From Streptococcus oralis (lineage in GTDB: Bacteria > Bacillota > Bacilli > Lactobacillales > Streptococcaceae), in NCBI RefSeq assembly GCF_019334565.1, contig NZ_CP079724.1, forward strand, positions 1,509,001 to 1,573,000: 64,000 bases of DNA, given 5' to 3'. Numbering within the stretch: position 1 is the stretch's first letter; the number at the start of each line of letters is the position of its first letter. Position numbers and translations under genes: made by a program. Under the pieces are notes generated by a model that saw nothing but the letters and a program-made list of their open reading frames with translations, ran no database searches and had not been told where the DNA came from. This document shows, piece by piece, positions 9,001 to 18,655 of the stretch.

Positions 9001-12000
9001 ACTGAAGCTGACTGACTTGCGCTGACTGAAGCGGACTGGCTGGAGCTTGCAGATGCAGACTGACTGGCACTCACTGACGCTGACTCACTCGCACTTACTG
9101 AAGCAGATTGACTAGCACTCAATGAAGCGGATTGACTGGCGCTTACTGAAGCTGACTGGCTGGCACTTACTGAAGCCGATTCGCTTGAGCTGACTGATGC
9201 GGATTGACTCGAACTCAATGATGCTGATTGGCTAGCGCTCGCTGAGGCGGATTGACTCGAACTTACTGATGCGGACTGGCTTGAGCTTACTGATGCGGAT
9301 TGGCTAGCACTCGCTGAAGCCGATTGACTCGAACTTACTGAAACTGACTGGCTCGCGCTGGCTGAAGCCGATTCACTTGCACTTGCCGATGCGGACTCAC
9401 TTGCGCTTACTGAAGCTGATTGGCTGGAGCTTGCAGACGCTGACTGACTTGCACTTACTGAGGCTGACTGACTCGAGCTTGCAGACGCTGACTGGCTAGC
9501 GCTAGCTGACGCTGACTGGCTCGAACTCAATGATGCTGATTGGCTAGCGCTCACTGACGCTGATTGACTCGAACTTACTGAGGTAGACTGACTCGAGCTT
9601 GCTGACGCTGACTGGCTAGCGCTGGCTGACGCTGATTGGCTCGAACTTACTGAAGTTGACTGACTCGCGCTCACTGAAGCGGATTGACTCGAACTTGCAG
9701 ATGCGGATTGACTCGAGCTTACTGAAGCAGACTGACTTGCGCTCACTGAAGCGGATTGGCTGACACTCGCTGACGCTGATTGGCTCGAACTTACTGAAGC
9801 AGACTGACTTGCGCTCACTGAAGCTGATCGACTCGCACTCGCTGAAGCGGACTGACTCGAACTTGCAGACGCTGACTGACTCGAGCTCACCGAGGCTGAC
9901 TCACTCGAGCTCACCGAGGCAGACTGGCTATTACTTACTGAAATTGACGCTTGATTTGGCGTAATTTGTCCATTAAACACATCTGAAACCAAACCATCCA
10001 CTGTCGTACTAGCAGTCACTGGTCCACTAGGAAGTCGTCCTCCATTGCGATCATATACTTTCTTCAAGTCAGTTGCAGTAAAGGTTACACTAGTAGAACT
10101 CCCCGTTGCCTGTTTGGTAAATGTTTCACCTGCAATTGTTAAAGTAACTGTCCCACCTGGAGCAACCCCATCCACCGTAATCGCTTGATTTGAGAGCCCA
10201 CCTTTTTCGTTAAGATATTGATTCTCTATCCTTGGCGTCTGAGGACGCACAGTAAAGCTCACGTCAATTTCATCCGTACTTCCATCTGGATAAGTTACCA
10301 CGGCTGTTAACTGATGACGACCAGCTGGTAAATCTGTATTGGTTCCAGATTTCCAAGTATAGGTTGTTCTAGTTCCCTTAGTAATTCCTGAGGTAGGAAA
10401 CTCCGGAGTCCCTTGGGCATTCGTGATGTACTGACTAGCTTCACCAACAGAGATTGTTCCCGAATTTGTCGTAAGAGTAAAGTTTCGATTCACCTCAGCA
10501 TTGATGGCTGGTTCGTACTTTTCAGACTGAGCATGGACTTCAAATTGAATTGCGGCAGGGTTGGCTGTTAAATCTTTTACAAGACCTACGTCAGTAGTAT
10601 TTCCGCTAAAATTACCTTCCTGATCATAGGTGAAAACATAACGGGTCCACAAACTATTTACTGCTTGATTTTTTCCAACAGAACCCGTGATTGAAACGGT
10701 GAAAGGATTGGTTGTTGTCGCATTTCCATCCTTCGCTAGCCTATCTGTCGGAACAATCATTCTGATACTTTGACCATTACTCGTAGTGAATGAGACAACA
10801 GTTGAAGTAGCCGGATAGGCCGCGGGAACAGCAGTAGGGACAAATTTTGCATGTTCAATTCGACCACTGTTATCAGTAAACTCAATGGTCGCAGAAAAAT
10901 TTTCTTCTCGATAAATTTTAAATTTTTGTCCTTCTAGAACTGCGCCACCTGTAACGGTTATTTTCTGAAGTTCTGGCTTCTCAGTATCCCTAGCAGCTCT
11001 GAAGCTAGCGGTATTTGAAGCTTTGGTCAAAGCTTGTCCGTTTCTGCTGTCACGAAGTCCAGACTTGGCACGTAACACAGCATTTGCAATGCTATTTCGA
11101 GCTTCTGTAGCCTTATTCAAAATAGAAGTAAAATCAGAAAGCTCCCCTTTCAAGGCATCTGCTATCTCATTCTTCGCTAGACTAGCCTTCGTGATCGCCT
11201 CATCCGAGTTTGGAAGCCCCTGAGCTTGAGCTAGAAACTGCCCAATCTCAGCAGACAAAGCCTCTAATTTCTTCCGTTTTTCTTCACTTTGCTTTTCTGT
11301 CAAGGCTAGGGAAGTCATTGTGAGACTCGATTCAGCCGTCACACCTTCATTCTTTACACGACCAGACTGACTTTGAGGCAAGGATTCTGTAGAAAAATCA
11401 ACTGCTTTTAATTCTTTCGAAGGTTGTGATTCTTTCACTGTCTCCCGAGCTGACTCACTTGCTTGGTACTGACTTTGAACACCAACTGAAGCTCTCTCTG
11501 ACAGATTACTATTCGCTTGATTTTGTGTCCCAAGGGATTCACTTGAACTAGCAGTTACACTTTGACTGTTTGCAAAGGATTGACTAGTAGAAGCAGATTG
11601 GCTCATCGACTGGCTCATGCTAGAAGAGCTTGAGGCACTGACAGACTGACTCGTAGAGGCAGATTGACTGGCGCTCTGCGAATTGAATTCTGACAATGAC
11701 TGGCTTTGACTGGTAGACAAAGACAAGCTAGCAGCATCTTGATGATCCTGTGTCGTCCCTAGCACTACTGAATCTCTCGTCGCCAGGGTATCTTTTGATT
11801 CGACAGTCTTTTCAACAGCGACTGCATCATTGGCATAAACACGCGTTTGCGTCGCAGCAAAACCACCTAAGATCGTCCCCGTAGCTGCTATCCCTTTCAA
11901 GACATCCAAGCCGGTCAACTTCTGACCTTCTTGCTTTTCAACAATTTCTGTCTTTACTTGGCTCGTATCCGCACTTCCACGCATCACCTTAAATAAGCCA

Positions 12001-12113
12001 AAAAGGGAAGTCGAGGCCCGTAGCCAATGCTTCCCTGATTTGATTAATTTGAACCGAGTTACACGGTCTGTTTCTCTATATTCACCCTTCTGGCGTCTAA
12101 AAAACATGTTCAT
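6051..12113 (-). CDS. Serine-rich repeat adhesin, LPNTG-anchored, accessory-Sec substrate
   Basis: A 2020-residue surface adhesin. The long N-terminal signal has a KxYKxGKxW-like stretch (KLIKSGKHW, residues 22-30), then a glycine-bearing hydrophobic core (about 68-90) and a likely cleavage site after RVYA (94). A short serine-rich region (about 131-190) is followed by a charged helical segment (about 270-360). The ligand-binding region (about 375-725) carries WTRY at 489-492, resembling the sialic-acid motif of Siglec-like adhesins, and a Rib-like [10 protein letters not shown] at 606-614. A very long Ser-Ala repeat stalk runs to about 1980. LPNTG is at 1982-1986, followed by a hydrophobic segment and charged tail for sortase. 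ATG at 12113 is preceded by GAGGGG. Likely heavily O-glycosylated by the neighbouring enzymes. Ligand specificity is inference; repeat number may be affected by assembly. Confidence 0.96.
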   Translation of the reverse strand: MNMFFRRQKGEYRETDRVTRFKLIKSGKHWLRASTSLFGLFKVMRGSADTSQVKTEIVEKQEGQKLTGLDVLKGIAATGTILGGFAATQTRVYANDAVAVEKTVESKDTLATRDSVVLGTTQDHQDAASLSLSTSQSQSLSEFNSQSASQSASTSQSVSASSSSSMSQSMSQSASTSQSFANSQSVTASSSESLGTQNQANSNLSERASVGVQSQYQASESARETVKESQPSKELKAVDFSTESLPQSQSGRVKNEGVTAESSLTMTSLALTEKQSEEKRKKLEALSAEIGQFLAQAQGLPNSDEAITKASLAKNEIADALKGELSDFTSILNKATEARNSIANAVLRAKSGLRDSRNGQALTKASNTASFRAARDTEKPELQKITVTGGAVLEGQKFKIYREENFSATIEFTDNSGRIEHAKFVPTAVPAAYPATSTVVSFTTSNGQSIRMIVPTDRLAKDGNATTTNPFTVSITGSVGKNQAVNSLWTRYVFTYDQEGNFSGNTTDVGLVKDLTANPAAIQFEVHAQSEKYEPAINAEVNRNFTLTTNSGTISVGEASQYITNAQGTPEFPTSGITKGTRTTYTWKSGTNTDLPAGRHQLTAVVTYPDGSTDEIDVSFTVRPQTPRIENQYLNEKGGLSNQAITVDGVAPGGTVTLTIAGETFTKQATGSSTSVTFTATDLKKVYDRNGGRLPSGPVTASTTVDGLVSDVFNGQITPNQASISVSNSQSASVSSSESASVSSSQSASASSSQSASASASRSASVSASQSASVSSSQSASASVSQSASVSASQSASVSSSQSASASSSQSASVSASQSTSVSSSQSASASASQSASASSSQSTSVSSSQSASVSASQSASLSSSQSASASASQSASASSSQSASVSASQSASASSSQSASVSASESASASASESASASASQSVSVSSSQSASASASQSASVSSSQSASVSSSQSASASASQSASLSSSQSASVSSSESASVSASQSASVSASQSASLSASQSASVSASESASVSASQSASASSSQSASVSASQSASVSASQSASVSSSQSASSSASQSASASSSQSASVSASQSASASSSQSASVSASQSASVSSSESASLSASQSASVSASQSASASASQSASASSSQSASVSASQSASVSSSQSASLSASESASASSSQSASASASQSASVSASQSASASSSQSASVSSSQSASASASQSASMSSSQSASVSSSQSASLSASQSASVSSSQSASVSASQSASASSSQSASVSASQSASVSTSQSASASASQSASVSSSESASVSSSQSASLSASESASVSASQSASASASQSASVSASESASASASQSASVSSSESASASASQSASASASQSASVSASQSASVSSSQSASLSASQSASVSASQSASVSSSQSASVSASQSASVSSSQSASVSASESASLSASQSASASSSQSASASASQSASVSASQSASVSSSRSASVSASQSASASASQSASVSASQSASVSSSQSASLSSSQSASASSSQSASLSSSQSASVSSSQSASVSASQSASASSSQSASVSSSQSVSVSSSQSASVSASQSASVSSSQSASASSSESASVSSSQSASLSASQSASVSASQSASVSSSQSASASSSQSASVSASQSASASSSQSASASASQSASVSSSQSASVSSSQSASVSASQSASLSASQSAFASASQSASTSASQSASTSASESASASSSQSASVSSSQSASLSASQSASVSASQSASASSSQSASVSSSQSASVSSSQSASVSSSESASASSSQSASASASESASASSSQSASASSSQSASASASQSASVSSSESASVSASESASVSTSESVSASSSQSASTSTSTSASMLADELALESASISTSTSLSESTSTSASLSASVLASESALTSASISASTSVSESTSTSASLSASMLASESALTSASISASMSASESMSISTSLSASDSISRSASASALVSTSTSTSLSMASIASQGQSASSKPKQVLPNTGASTSVASALLGALAAVTGIGLLAKKDQNDDQESH
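6258..6545 (-). repeat. Three 96-bp (32-residue) higher-order repeats at the C-terminal end of the adhesin stalk
   Basis: Residues about 1857-1952 form three consecutive 32-residue units, each starting SIS and the first two ending in [10 protein letters not shown]. They replace the octapeptide pattern of the main stalk just before the wall anchor. The first two units are nearly identical; the third is more diverged. Confidence 0.85.
6546..9929 (-). repeat. Main serine-rich stalk repeat (24-bp, eight-residue units)
   Basis: About 140 tandem units of the form S(Q/E)SAS(A/V/L)S(S/A), residues about 729-1856. Position 6 alternates among Ala, Val and Leu and position 8 between Ser and Ala. Serine is encoded by mixed TCN and AGY codons, so nucleotide identity between units is lower than protein identity. 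This is the rigid glycosylated stalk of serine-rich adhesins. Confidence 0.93.
11544..11723 (-). repeat. Short serine-rich region SSR1 of the adhesin
   Basis: Residues about 131-190 are rich in SQS and SAS dipeptides, such as [17 protein letters not shown]. It sits between the signal peptide and the binding region, the standard SSR1 position in this adhesin family. Confidence 0.85.
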
Positions 12114-12160
12114 CCCCTCAACTTGAAAAAGATCTATTCACCTATAAAAACTATCTCCTT

Positions 12161-12189
12161 ATTATATACCAAATATACCGACAATTCAA
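12161..12189 (-). promoter_or_regulatory. Promoter of the serine-rich adhesin gene
   Basis: Minus-strand TTGAAT, 17-base spacer, TATAAT, about 48 bases before the adhesin ATG. The leader between the two is AT-rich and ends in GAGGGG six bases from the start codon. Confidence 0.75.
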
Positions 12190-12339
12190 TATCTATAACA
12201 CACTCTAAAGAAAGAAAATGATTTCAAAAATAACTCTATTTCAAATCTATTCTGTTTTTTCAATATAATCTTCATTTTATTGTTCTGTTAATATATTTTA
12301 TTTATTTTTAAACATTTCTAAATGCTTTAAAATTTTAGC

Positions 12340-12826
12340 AATCAATTCCAATCACTCAGGGAATTGATTTTTATTCAAAATATAGAAAAAGTCCATGAAT
12401 CAATAGCATCCACAGACTTTTAGAAGTAGAGTATTTAAAGTCAGTTTCACAAATGAATTAATGAGGCCAGTAGCCGAGGTAACTTTCTATCCTTTCCAAC
12501 AAAAAAATCCACGAATCAAAAACATTCGAGGACTTTTCTTACGTCGCATTTAAGCAAAATGCCATACTAATTAATAGCCGTAATCTACGACACTGAGTTT
12601 TACAAATCGATTTCATTTGTAAAACGTGGTTACGACGGAAAAATCCACGAATCGATAATATTCGTGGATTTTTCCTAGTGAAGCGTTTAGGTAAGCCGAT
12701 TTTACACTACGACACGGAGTTTGGCAAATCGATTCTATTTGCCAAACGTAGTTAGTAAGGCAGTTAGCTAGTTCGCCAAATAGCGACTAGCGTCCAACAA
12801 TTAGGAACTTTAGTTCCAATTGTTGG
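12340..12826. repeat. Array of inverted repeats in the 720-base prfC-adhesin intergenic region
   Basis: No gene is visible between 12190 and 12833. Inverted repeats lie at 12340-12369, 12386-12421, 12504-12537, 12597-12625, 12639-12673, 12719-12747 and 12794-12826. Two motifs alternate. Type A (TCCACGAAT stem flanked by A and T runs) is at 12386, 12504 and 12639. Type B (GTTTNNCAAAT...ATTTGNNAAAC) is at 12597 and 12719, with a decayed copy at 12444. This gives three degenerate A-B units. The type A hairpin at 12639-12673 has a perfect 14-base-pair stem. They could be terminators, a BOX-like repeat family or structured RNA; I do not recognise the element. Confidence 0.8.
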
Positions 12827-12833
12827 TGCTGAG

Positions 12834-14378
12834 TTACATTTTTTCCTCCAACTCTACGTCTGGATACTTGTCCGCAAACCAGCGGAGGGCGAAGTCGTTT
12901 TCAAAGAGAAAGACAGGTTGGTCAAAACGGTCCTTGGCCAAGATATTGCGGCTTGAGGACATGCGCTCGTCCAAGTCCTCAGGCTTGATCCAACGAACAG
13001 TCTTTTTACCCATTGGGCTCATGACAACTTCTGCATTGTACTCGCCTTCCATGCGGTGCTTAAAGACTTCAAACTGGAGTTGTCCCACAGCCCCTAGCAT
13101 GTACTCGCCAGTTTGGTAATTCTTATAAAGCTGAATGGCTCCTTCTTGCACCAATTGTTCGATACCCTTGTGGAAGGATTTTTGTTTCATAACGTTCTTA
13201 GCAGAAACTTTCATGAAAATCTCAGGTGTAAAGGTTGGAAGGGGTTCAAATTCAAACTTGTTTTTTCCAACCGTCAAGGTGTCTCCAACCTGATAAGTAC
13301 CGGTATCGTAAACCCCGATGATATCACCTGCAACAGCATTGGTCACATTTTCACGACTTTCGGCCATAAACTGAGTGACATTAGATAGTTTGGCAGTCTT
13401 ACCAGTACGAGGCAGATTGACACTCATCCCTCGCTCAAACTCACCTGATACGATACGGACAAAGGCAATGCGGTCACGGTGACGAGGGTCCATGTTGGCT
13501 TGGATTTTAAAAACAAATCCTGAGAAATCCTTGTCATAAGGGTCCACAATTTCGCCATCTGTTTTCTTGTGGCCATGTGGTTCTGGAGCAAACTTAAGGA
13601 AAGTCTCAAGGAAGGTCTGCACCCCAAAGTTTGTCAAAGCTGAGCCGAAGAAGACTGGTGTTAATTCACCCGCTAAAATAGCTTCTTCTGAAAATTCATT
13701 CCCTGCTTCTTGCAACAGTTCGATATCGTCCTTAACCTGAGCGTAGAAAGGATTGCTTCCAAAGAGCTTATCCCCTTCTTCCAGACTGGCAAAACGCTCA
13801 TCTCCTTTATAGAGTTCCAAGCGTTGGTTATAGAGGTCATACAAGCCTTCGAAGGCTTTCCCCATCCCGATTGGCCAGTTCATTGGATAACTCGCAATAC
13901 CAAGGACTTCTTCTAGTTCTTGCAAGAGGTCCAGTGGCTCACGACCGTCACGGTCCAGCTTGTTCATAAAGGTAAAGACTGGAATGCCACGGTGCTTCAC
14001 AACCTCAAACAATTTCTTGGTTTGAGCCTCTATACCCTTGGCAGAGTCTACGACCATGACCGCAGCATCCACCGCCATCAAGGTCCGATAGGTGTCTTCT
14101 GAGAAATCCTCGTGCCCTGGTGTGTCGAGGATATTCACGCGCTTGCCGTCGTAGTCAAACTGCATCACAGATGAAGTGACCGAAATCCCACGTTGTTTCT
14201 CAATATCCATCCAGTCAGATTTGGCAAAAGTCCCTGTTTTCTTTCCTTTAACCGTACCAGCCTCACGAATCTCGCCCCCAAAGTAGAGCAACTGCTCAGT
14301 GATGGTTGTTTTCCCAGCGTCCGGGTGGGAGATGATGGCAAAGGTACGGCGTTTCTTGATTTCTTCTTGAATAGTCAT
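12834..14378 (-). CDS. prfC: Peptide chain release factor 3 (RF3)
   Basis: A 514-residue GTPase that removes RF1/RF2 from the ribosome after peptide release. The G1 loop is SHPDAGKTT (17-25); [15 protein letters not shown] (G3) and [12 protein letters not shown] (G4) follow. The C-terminal half has the elongation-factor-like domains, with [10 protein letters not shown] near the end. Length is normal for streptococcal RF3. The ATG at 14378 is preceded by a modest GAAAGAG. It has its own promoter at 14469-14497. The hairpin at 12794-12826 lies just after its stop codon. Confidence 0.97.
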   Translation of the reverse strand: MTIQEEIKKRRTFAIISHPDAGKTTITEQLLYFGGEIREAGTVKGKKTGTFAKSDWMDIEKQRGISVTSSVMQFDYDGKRVNILDTPGHEDFSEDTYRTLMAVDAAVMVVDSAKGIEAQTKKLFEVVKHRGIPVFTFMNKLDRDGREPLDLLQELEEVLGIASYPMNWPIGMGKAFEGLYDLYNQRLELYKGDERFASLEEGDKLFGSNPFYAQVKDDIELLQEAGNEFSEEAILAGELTPVFFGSALTNFGVQTFLETFLKFAPEPHGHKKTDGEIVDPYDKDFSGFVFKIQANMDPRHRDRIAFVRIVSGEFERGMSVNLPRTGKTAKLSNVTQFMAESRENVTNAVAGDIIGVYDTGTYQVGDTLTVGKNKFEFEPLPTFTPEIFMKVSAKNVMKQKSFHKGIEQLVQEGAIQLYKNYQTGEYMLGAVGQLQFEVFKHRMEGEYNAEVVMSPMGKKTVRWIKPEDLDERMSSSRNILAKDRFDQPVFLFENDFALRWFADKYPDVELEEKM

Positions 14379-14468
14379 AAGTTCTCTTTCTTTGATTCTC
14401 TATTTTTAGTTGTTTCAGTAGCTAAGAATAATTTTTACATTGGATTGTACTATTCCTTTCAACTCTCC

Positions 14469-14497
14469 ATTATAGCGGATTTTGGGGAGTTTTTCAA
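14469..14497 (-). promoter_or_regulatory. prfC promoter
   Basis: Minus-strand TTGAAA, 17-base spacer, TATAAT, about 90 bases before the prfC start codon. Confidence 0.75.
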
Positions 14498-14521
14498 TTG
14501 CTCATCCGATGAAAAGGCGAG

Positions 14522-15214
14522 CTAGAGCACAGATTTCACCTGATTTCTCTTTTTCCACCGTTTCTTGAACAAGATATCAAAGAGAACCAGAGCCAGTGAG
14601 AGGATGACGGACACAAGAAGGTACTTTAGCCATAGAGGAGCATTCGAGATAAACGGGGTATCTCTTAACAAACCATAATTTCCACCCGTTACCTGATTAA
14701 CCCCAACTAGAAAGAGATTGAGAATAAAGGTATAGGCCACAATCATATATTTCTTGAGCAAGGTCTTGTCATAGTGATTCATCAAGTAAACCAAGGAATT
14801 CACTAGAAGGGCATAGTGCCCAATCAAAAATGAAAAACTGGTGATATGGGGGAAATCATAGGGGTCAAAAACAGGGTAAACCAAAGCAAAGACCGCTCCA
14901 CTTGCTCCTAAGAGGGCAAAATATTGCTTGCTCCGCCATTTATCTGGCAAGAAAACCACCGCAAACATAGCCAAACGGCAATGGTAAAATGGAAGGCTAT
15001 TAGAAAATGGAATCCCAAAACCAACATACCAGCTATATAGGGCTAGTAACTGGAGGATCTGAATCCCCTTAAACAAGCGGACAAATTTCGGATTTTTGTG
15101 ATAAACAAGCGCTCCATAAATACAAAGCACTAATAGGAGCATCATAATCCCATACCAAAAGAGCGAAATGGGAGGAGGGACTGTCTGAGTTCTGGTGATA
15201 AATTGATGGAACAT
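14522..15214 (-). CDS. YwaF/TIGR02206-family integral membrane protein
   Basis: A 230-residue protein with about six hydrophobic segments. It contains LPFYHCRLAMF and a DPYDFPHITSFSFLIGHYALL region typical of the YwaF (TIGR02206) family of uncharacterised Firmicute membrane proteins. No enzymatic motif is evident beyond conserved histidines in membrane segments. A near-consensus promoter (15258-15286) lies just upstream, and the gene diverges from gatC. The molecular function is unknown. It ends 24 bases before the prfC promoter, so read-through into prfC is possible. Confidence 0.8.
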   Translation of the reverse strand: MFHQFITRTQTVPPPISLFWYGIMMLLLVLCIYGALVYHKNPKFVRLFKGIQILQLLALYSWYVGFGIPFSNSLPFYHCRLAMFAVVFLPDKWRSKQYFALLGASGAVFALVYPVFDPYDFPHITSFSFLIGHYALLVNSLVYLMNHYDKTLLKKYMIVAYTFILNLFLVGVNQVTGGNYGLLRDTPFISNAPLWLKYLLVSVILSLALVLFDILFKKRWKKRNQVKSVL

Positions 15215-15257
15215 ATTTCTATCCTAACTCTTATTTTTTCTATTCTCTAGTTTAACC

Positions 15258-15286
15258 ATTATAGCGAATTAAAAGCGATTTTTCAA
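15258..15286 (-). promoter_or_regulatory. Promoter of the YwaF-family gene
   Basis: Minus-strand TTGAAA, 17-base spacer, TATAAT, about 44 bases upstream of the ATG. Its layout (TTGAAA plus CGCTATAATGG) strongly resembles the prfC promoter. Confidence 0.72.
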
Positions 15287-15333
15287 TTTCTATTTCTTTT
15301 CAGTTTGGCTCCCTTATTTATAGGAAAATATGG

Positions 15334-15339
15334 TAAAAT
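15334..15339 (+). promoter_or_regulatory. Extended -10 element for gatCAB
   Basis: TGGTAAAAT 41 bases before the gatC ATG fits an extended -10 promoter. No good -35 lies at 16-18 bases, so the call rests on the TGn extension. Confidence 0.45.
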
Positions 15340-15379
15340 AGAACAGACTAAAAATCATCATTTCACGAAAGGATGCAAG

Positions 15380-15682
15380 ATGAAAATTACGCAAGAAGAG
15401 GTAACACACGTTGCCAATCTTTCAAAATTAAGATTCTCTGAAGAAGAAACTGCTGCCTTTGCGACAACCTTGTCTAAAATTGTTGACATGGTTGAATTGC
15501 TGGGCGAAGTCGACACAACTGGTGTCGCACCTACTACGACTATGGCCGACCGTAAGACCGTACTCCGCCCTGATGTGGCCGAAGAAGGAACTGACCGTGA
15601 CCGCTTGTTTAAAAACGTACCTGAAAAAGACAACTACTATATCAAGGTACCAGCTATCCTAGATGATGGAGGAGATGCTTAA
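15380..15682 (+). CDS. gatC: Asp-tRNA(Asn)/Glu-tRNA(Gln) amidotransferase subunit C
   Basis: A 100-residue GatC, the small subunit that stabilises GatA and bridges it to GatB in the transamidation of Glu-tRNA(Gln) and Asp-tRNA(Asn). It starts [19 protein letters not shown], the conserved N-terminus. I chose the ATG at 15380, preceded by GAAAGGA, because the reading frame upstream has no family similarity. Its TAA stop overlaps the gatA ATG by one base, as expected for a coupled gatCAB operon. Confidence 0.96.
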   Translation: MKITQEEVTHVANLSKLRFSEEETAAFATTLSKIVDMVELLGEVDTTGVAPTTTMADRKTVLRPDVAEEGTDRDRLFKNVPEKDNYYIKVPAILDDGGDA

Positions 15683-17148
15683 TGACTTTTAATAACAAAA
15701 CGATTGAAGACTTGCACAACCTCCTTGTCTCTAAGGAAATTTCTGCAACTGAATTGACACAAGCCACGCTTGAAGATATCAAGTCTCGCGAGACAGCTAT
15801 CAACGCTTTTGTCACTATCGCTGAAGAACAAGCCCTTGCTCAAGCTAAAGCCATTGATGAAGCTGGAATCGACGCGGATAATGTCCTTTCAGGAATTCCA
15901 CTGGCTGTTAAGGATAATATCTCTACAGACAGTATCCTGACAACTGCAGCCTCAAAAATGCTCTACAACTACGAGCCAATCTTTGATGCGACAGCCGTTG
16001 CCAATGCAAAAGCCAAGGGCATGATTGTCGTTGGGAAAACCAACATGGACGAGTTTGCCATGGGTGGTTCTGGTGAGACTTCTTACTATGGTGCTACTAA
16101 AAATGCTTGGGACCACAACAAGGTTCCTGGTGGTTCATCAAGTGGTTCTGCCGCAGCTGTATCCTCTGGACAAGTCCGCTTGTCACTTGGTTCTGATACG
16201 GGTGGTTCCATCCGCCAACCTGCTGCCTTCAACGGGATCGTTGGTCTCAAACCTACCTACGGAACAGTTTCTCGTTTCGGTCTCATTGCCTTCGGTAGTT
16301 CGCTAGACCAGATCGGACCTTTTGCTCCAACTGTTAAGGAAAATGCCCTCTTGCTCAATGCGATTGCCAGCGAAGATGCCAAAGACTCTACCTCTGCTCC
16401 TGTCCGCATCGCTGACTTTACTTCAAAAATCGGCCAAGATATCAAGGGAATAAAAATTGCTTTGCCTAAGGAATACCTTGGTGAAGGGATTGATCCAGAG
16501 GTTAAGGAAACCATTCTGAGTGCAGCCAAACACTTTGAAAAACTTGGTGCTATCGTCGAAGAAGTCAGCCTTCCTCACTCTAAATACGGTGTTGCCGTTT
16601 ACTACATCATCGCTTCATCAGAGGCCTCCTCAAACCTGCAACATTTTGACGGTATCCGTTACGGCTACCGCGCAGAGGATGCGACTAATCTTGATGAAAT
16701 CTATGTAAACAGCCGTAGCCAAGGTTTCGGTGAAGAGGTAAAACGCCGTATCATGCTAGGTACTTTCAGCCTTTCATCAGGTTACTATGATGCCTACTAT
16801 AAGAAAGCTGGTCAGGTCCGTACCCTCATCATCCAAGATTTCGAAAAAGTCTTTGCGAATTACGACTTGATTTTGGGACCAACTGCTCCTAGTGTTGCCT
16901 ATGACTTGGATTCACTCAACCATGATCCAGTTGCCATGTACTTGGCTGACCTCTTGACCATCCCAGTCAACTTAGCAGGTCTCCCAGGAATTTCCATCCC
17001 TGCTGGATTCTCTCAGGGTCTACCTGTCGGTCTCCAATTGATCGGTCCTAAATACTCAGAAGAGACCATTTACCAAGCTGCTGCTGCTTTTGAAGCAACA
17101 ACAGACTACCACAAACAACAACCCGTGATTTTTGGAGGTGACAACTAA
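15682..17148 (+). CDS. gatA: Asp-tRNA(Asn)/Glu-tRNA(Gln) amidotransferase subunit A
   Basis: A 488-residue amidase that releases ammonia from glutamine for transamidation. The amidase-signature Ser-cisSer-Lys triad is visible: Lys77 in PLAVKDNIS, Ser152 in [11 protein letters not shown] and Ser176 in [14 protein letters not shown]. The spacing matches characterised GatA proteins. Length is normal. It overlaps gatC by one base upstream and gatB by one base downstream (TAATG in both cases), so the three genes are translationally coupled. Confidence 0.97.
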   Translation: MTFNNKTIEDLHNLLVSKEISATELTQATLEDIKSRETAINAFVTIAEEQALAQAKAIDEAGIDADNVLSGIPLAVKDNISTDSILTTAASKMLYNYEPIFDATAVANAKAKGMIVVGKTNMDEFAMGGSGETSYYGATKNAWDHNKVPGGSSSGSAAAVSSGQVRLSLGSDTGGSIRQPAAFNGIVGLKPTYGTVSRFGLIAFGSSLDQIGPFAPTVKENALLLNAIASEDAKDSTSAPVRIADFTSKIGQDIKGIKIALPKEYLGEGIDPEVKETILSAAKHFEKLGAIVEEVSLPHSKYGVAVYYIIASSEASSNLQHFDGIRYGYRAEDATNLDEIYVNSRSQGFGEEVKRRIMLGTFSLSSGYYDAYYKKAGQVRTLIIQDFEKVFANYDLILGPTAPSVAYDLDSLNHDPVAMYLADLLTIPVNLAGLPGISIPAGFSQGLPVGLQLIGPKYSEETIYQAAAAFEATTDYHKQQPVIFGGDN

Positions 17149-18593
17149 TGAACTTTGAAACAGTCATTGGACTTGAAGTCCACGTAGAGCTCAACACCAA
17201 TTCAAAAATCTTCTCACCTACTTCTGCCCACTTTGGAAATGACCAAAATGCCAATACCAACGTGATTGACTGGTCTTTCCCAGGCGTACTACCAGTTCTC
17301 AATAAAGGTGTTGTCGATGCTGGTATCAAGGCTGCACTCGCTCTTAACATGGACATCCATAAGAAGATGCACTTTGACCGCAAGAACTACTTCTATCCTG
17401 ACAATCCTAAAGCCTACCAAATTTCTCAGTTTGATGAGCCAATCGGCTACAACGGCTGGATTGAAGTGGAGCTAGAAGACGGTACGACCAAGAAAATCGG
17501 TATCGAACGCGCCCACTTGGAAGAAGACGCTGGTAAAAACACCCACGGTACAGATGGCTACTCTTATGTTGACCTCAACCGCCAAGGGGTGCCATTGATT
17601 GAGATTGTATCTGAAGCGGACATGCGTTCCCCAGAAGAAGCCTATGCTTATCTAACTGCCCTAAAGGAAGTCATCCAGTACGCTGGAATTTCTGATGTTA
17701 AGATGGAAGAAGGTTCTATGCGTGTGGATGCCAATATCTCCCTTCGTCCTTATGGTCAAGAAAAATTCGGTACCAAGACTGAGTTGAAAAACCTCAACTC
17801 CTTCTCAAACGTTCGTAAGGGTCTCGAATACGAAGTCCAACGCCAGGCTGAAATCCTTCGCTCAGGTGGTCAAATTCGCCAAGAAACACGTCGTTACGAT
17901 GAAGCTAACAAGGCAACCATCCTCATGCGTGTTAAGGAAGGCGCTGCTGACTACCGCTACTTCCCAGAACCAGACCTACCCCTCTTTGAAATCTCAGATG
18001 AGTGGATTGAGGAAATGCGCACAGAATTGCCAGAGTTTCCAAAAGAACGCCGTGCTCGCTACGTTGCTGACCTTGGCTTGTCAGACTACGATGCTAGTCA
18101 GTTGACTGCAAATAAGGTCACTTCTGACTTCTTTGAAAAAGCTGTTGCACTCGGTGGCGATGCCAAACAAGTTTCTAACTGGCTCCAAGGTGAAGTTGCT
18201 CAGTTCTTGAACGCCGAAGGTAAAACACTAGAACAAATCGAATTGACACCAGAAAACTTGGTAGAAATGATTGCCATCATCGAAGACGGCACGATCTCTT
18301 CTAAGATTGCCAAGAAAGTCTTTGTCCACCTAGCTAAAAATGGTGGTGGCGCGCGTGAATACGTGGAAAAAGCAGGTATGGTCCAAATCTCAGATCCAGA
18401 TGTTCTGATTCCAATCATCCACCAAGTCTTTGCGGATAACGAAGCTGCCGTTGCCGACTTCAAGTCAGGCAAACGCAACGCAGACAAGGCCTTCACAGGA
18501 TTCCTTATGAAGGCAACCAAAGGCCAAGCCAATCCACAAGTTGCCCTTAAACTCCTTGCACAGGAATTGGCGAAGTTGAAAGAAAGTGAGTAA
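17148..18593 (+). CDS. gatB: Asp-tRNA(Asn)/Glu-tRNA(Gln) amidotransferase subunit B
   Basis: A 481-residue subunit that binds the misacylated tRNA, activates its side-chain carboxylate with ATP and transfers the ammonia produced by GatA. The N-terminus [15 protein letters not shown] and the central [16 protein letters not shown] are family hallmarks. The C-terminal about 150 residues form the GatB/YqeY tail domain. It completes the gatCAB operon. The next gene begins 62 bases downstream with no terminator between, so read-through into the Tim44-like gene is likely. Confidence 0.97.
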   Translation: MNFETVIGLEVHVELNTNSKIFSPTSAHFGNDQNANTNVIDWSFPGVLPVLNKGVVDAGIKAALALNMDIHKKMHFDRKNYFYPDNPKAYQISQFDEPIGYNGWIEVELEDGTTKKIGIERAHLEEDAGKNTHGTDGYSYVDLNRQGVPLIEIVSEADMRSPEEAYAYLTALKEVIQYAGISDVKMEEGSMRVDANISLRPYGQEKFGTKTELKNLNSFSNVRKGLEYEVQRQAEILRSGGQIRQETRRYDEANKATILMRVKEGAADYRYFPEPDLPLFEISDEWIEEMRTELPEFPKERRARYVADLGLSDYDASQLTANKVTSDFFEKAVALGGDAKQVSNWLQGEVAQFLNAEGKTLEQIELTPENLVEMIAIIEDGTISSKIAKKVFVHLAKNGGGAREYVEKAGMVQISDPDVLIPIIHQVFADNEAAVADFKSGKRNADKAFTGFLMKATKGQANPQVALKLLAQELAKLKESE

Positions 18594-18655
18594 TTCGCTA
18601 GTAGCCACCCAGTAGTCTAGCCAACTACCTTTCCAATCATATAGTTAGGAGACAC

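Noticed and set aside
6546-9929. Regular repeats resembling a CRISPR array
   Set aside because: There are no unique spacers; the whole stretch is one continuous coding frame with eight-residue periodicity and there are no cas genes.
12794-12826. Simple Rho-independent terminator of prfC
   Set aside because: The nested hairpin is strong but has no U-run on either side, so I list it only as part of the inverted-repeat array.
15305-15379. N-terminal extension of gatC from an upstream start
   Set aside because: It has no family similarity, runs over the extended -10, and a good ribosome binding site precedes the ATG at 15380.
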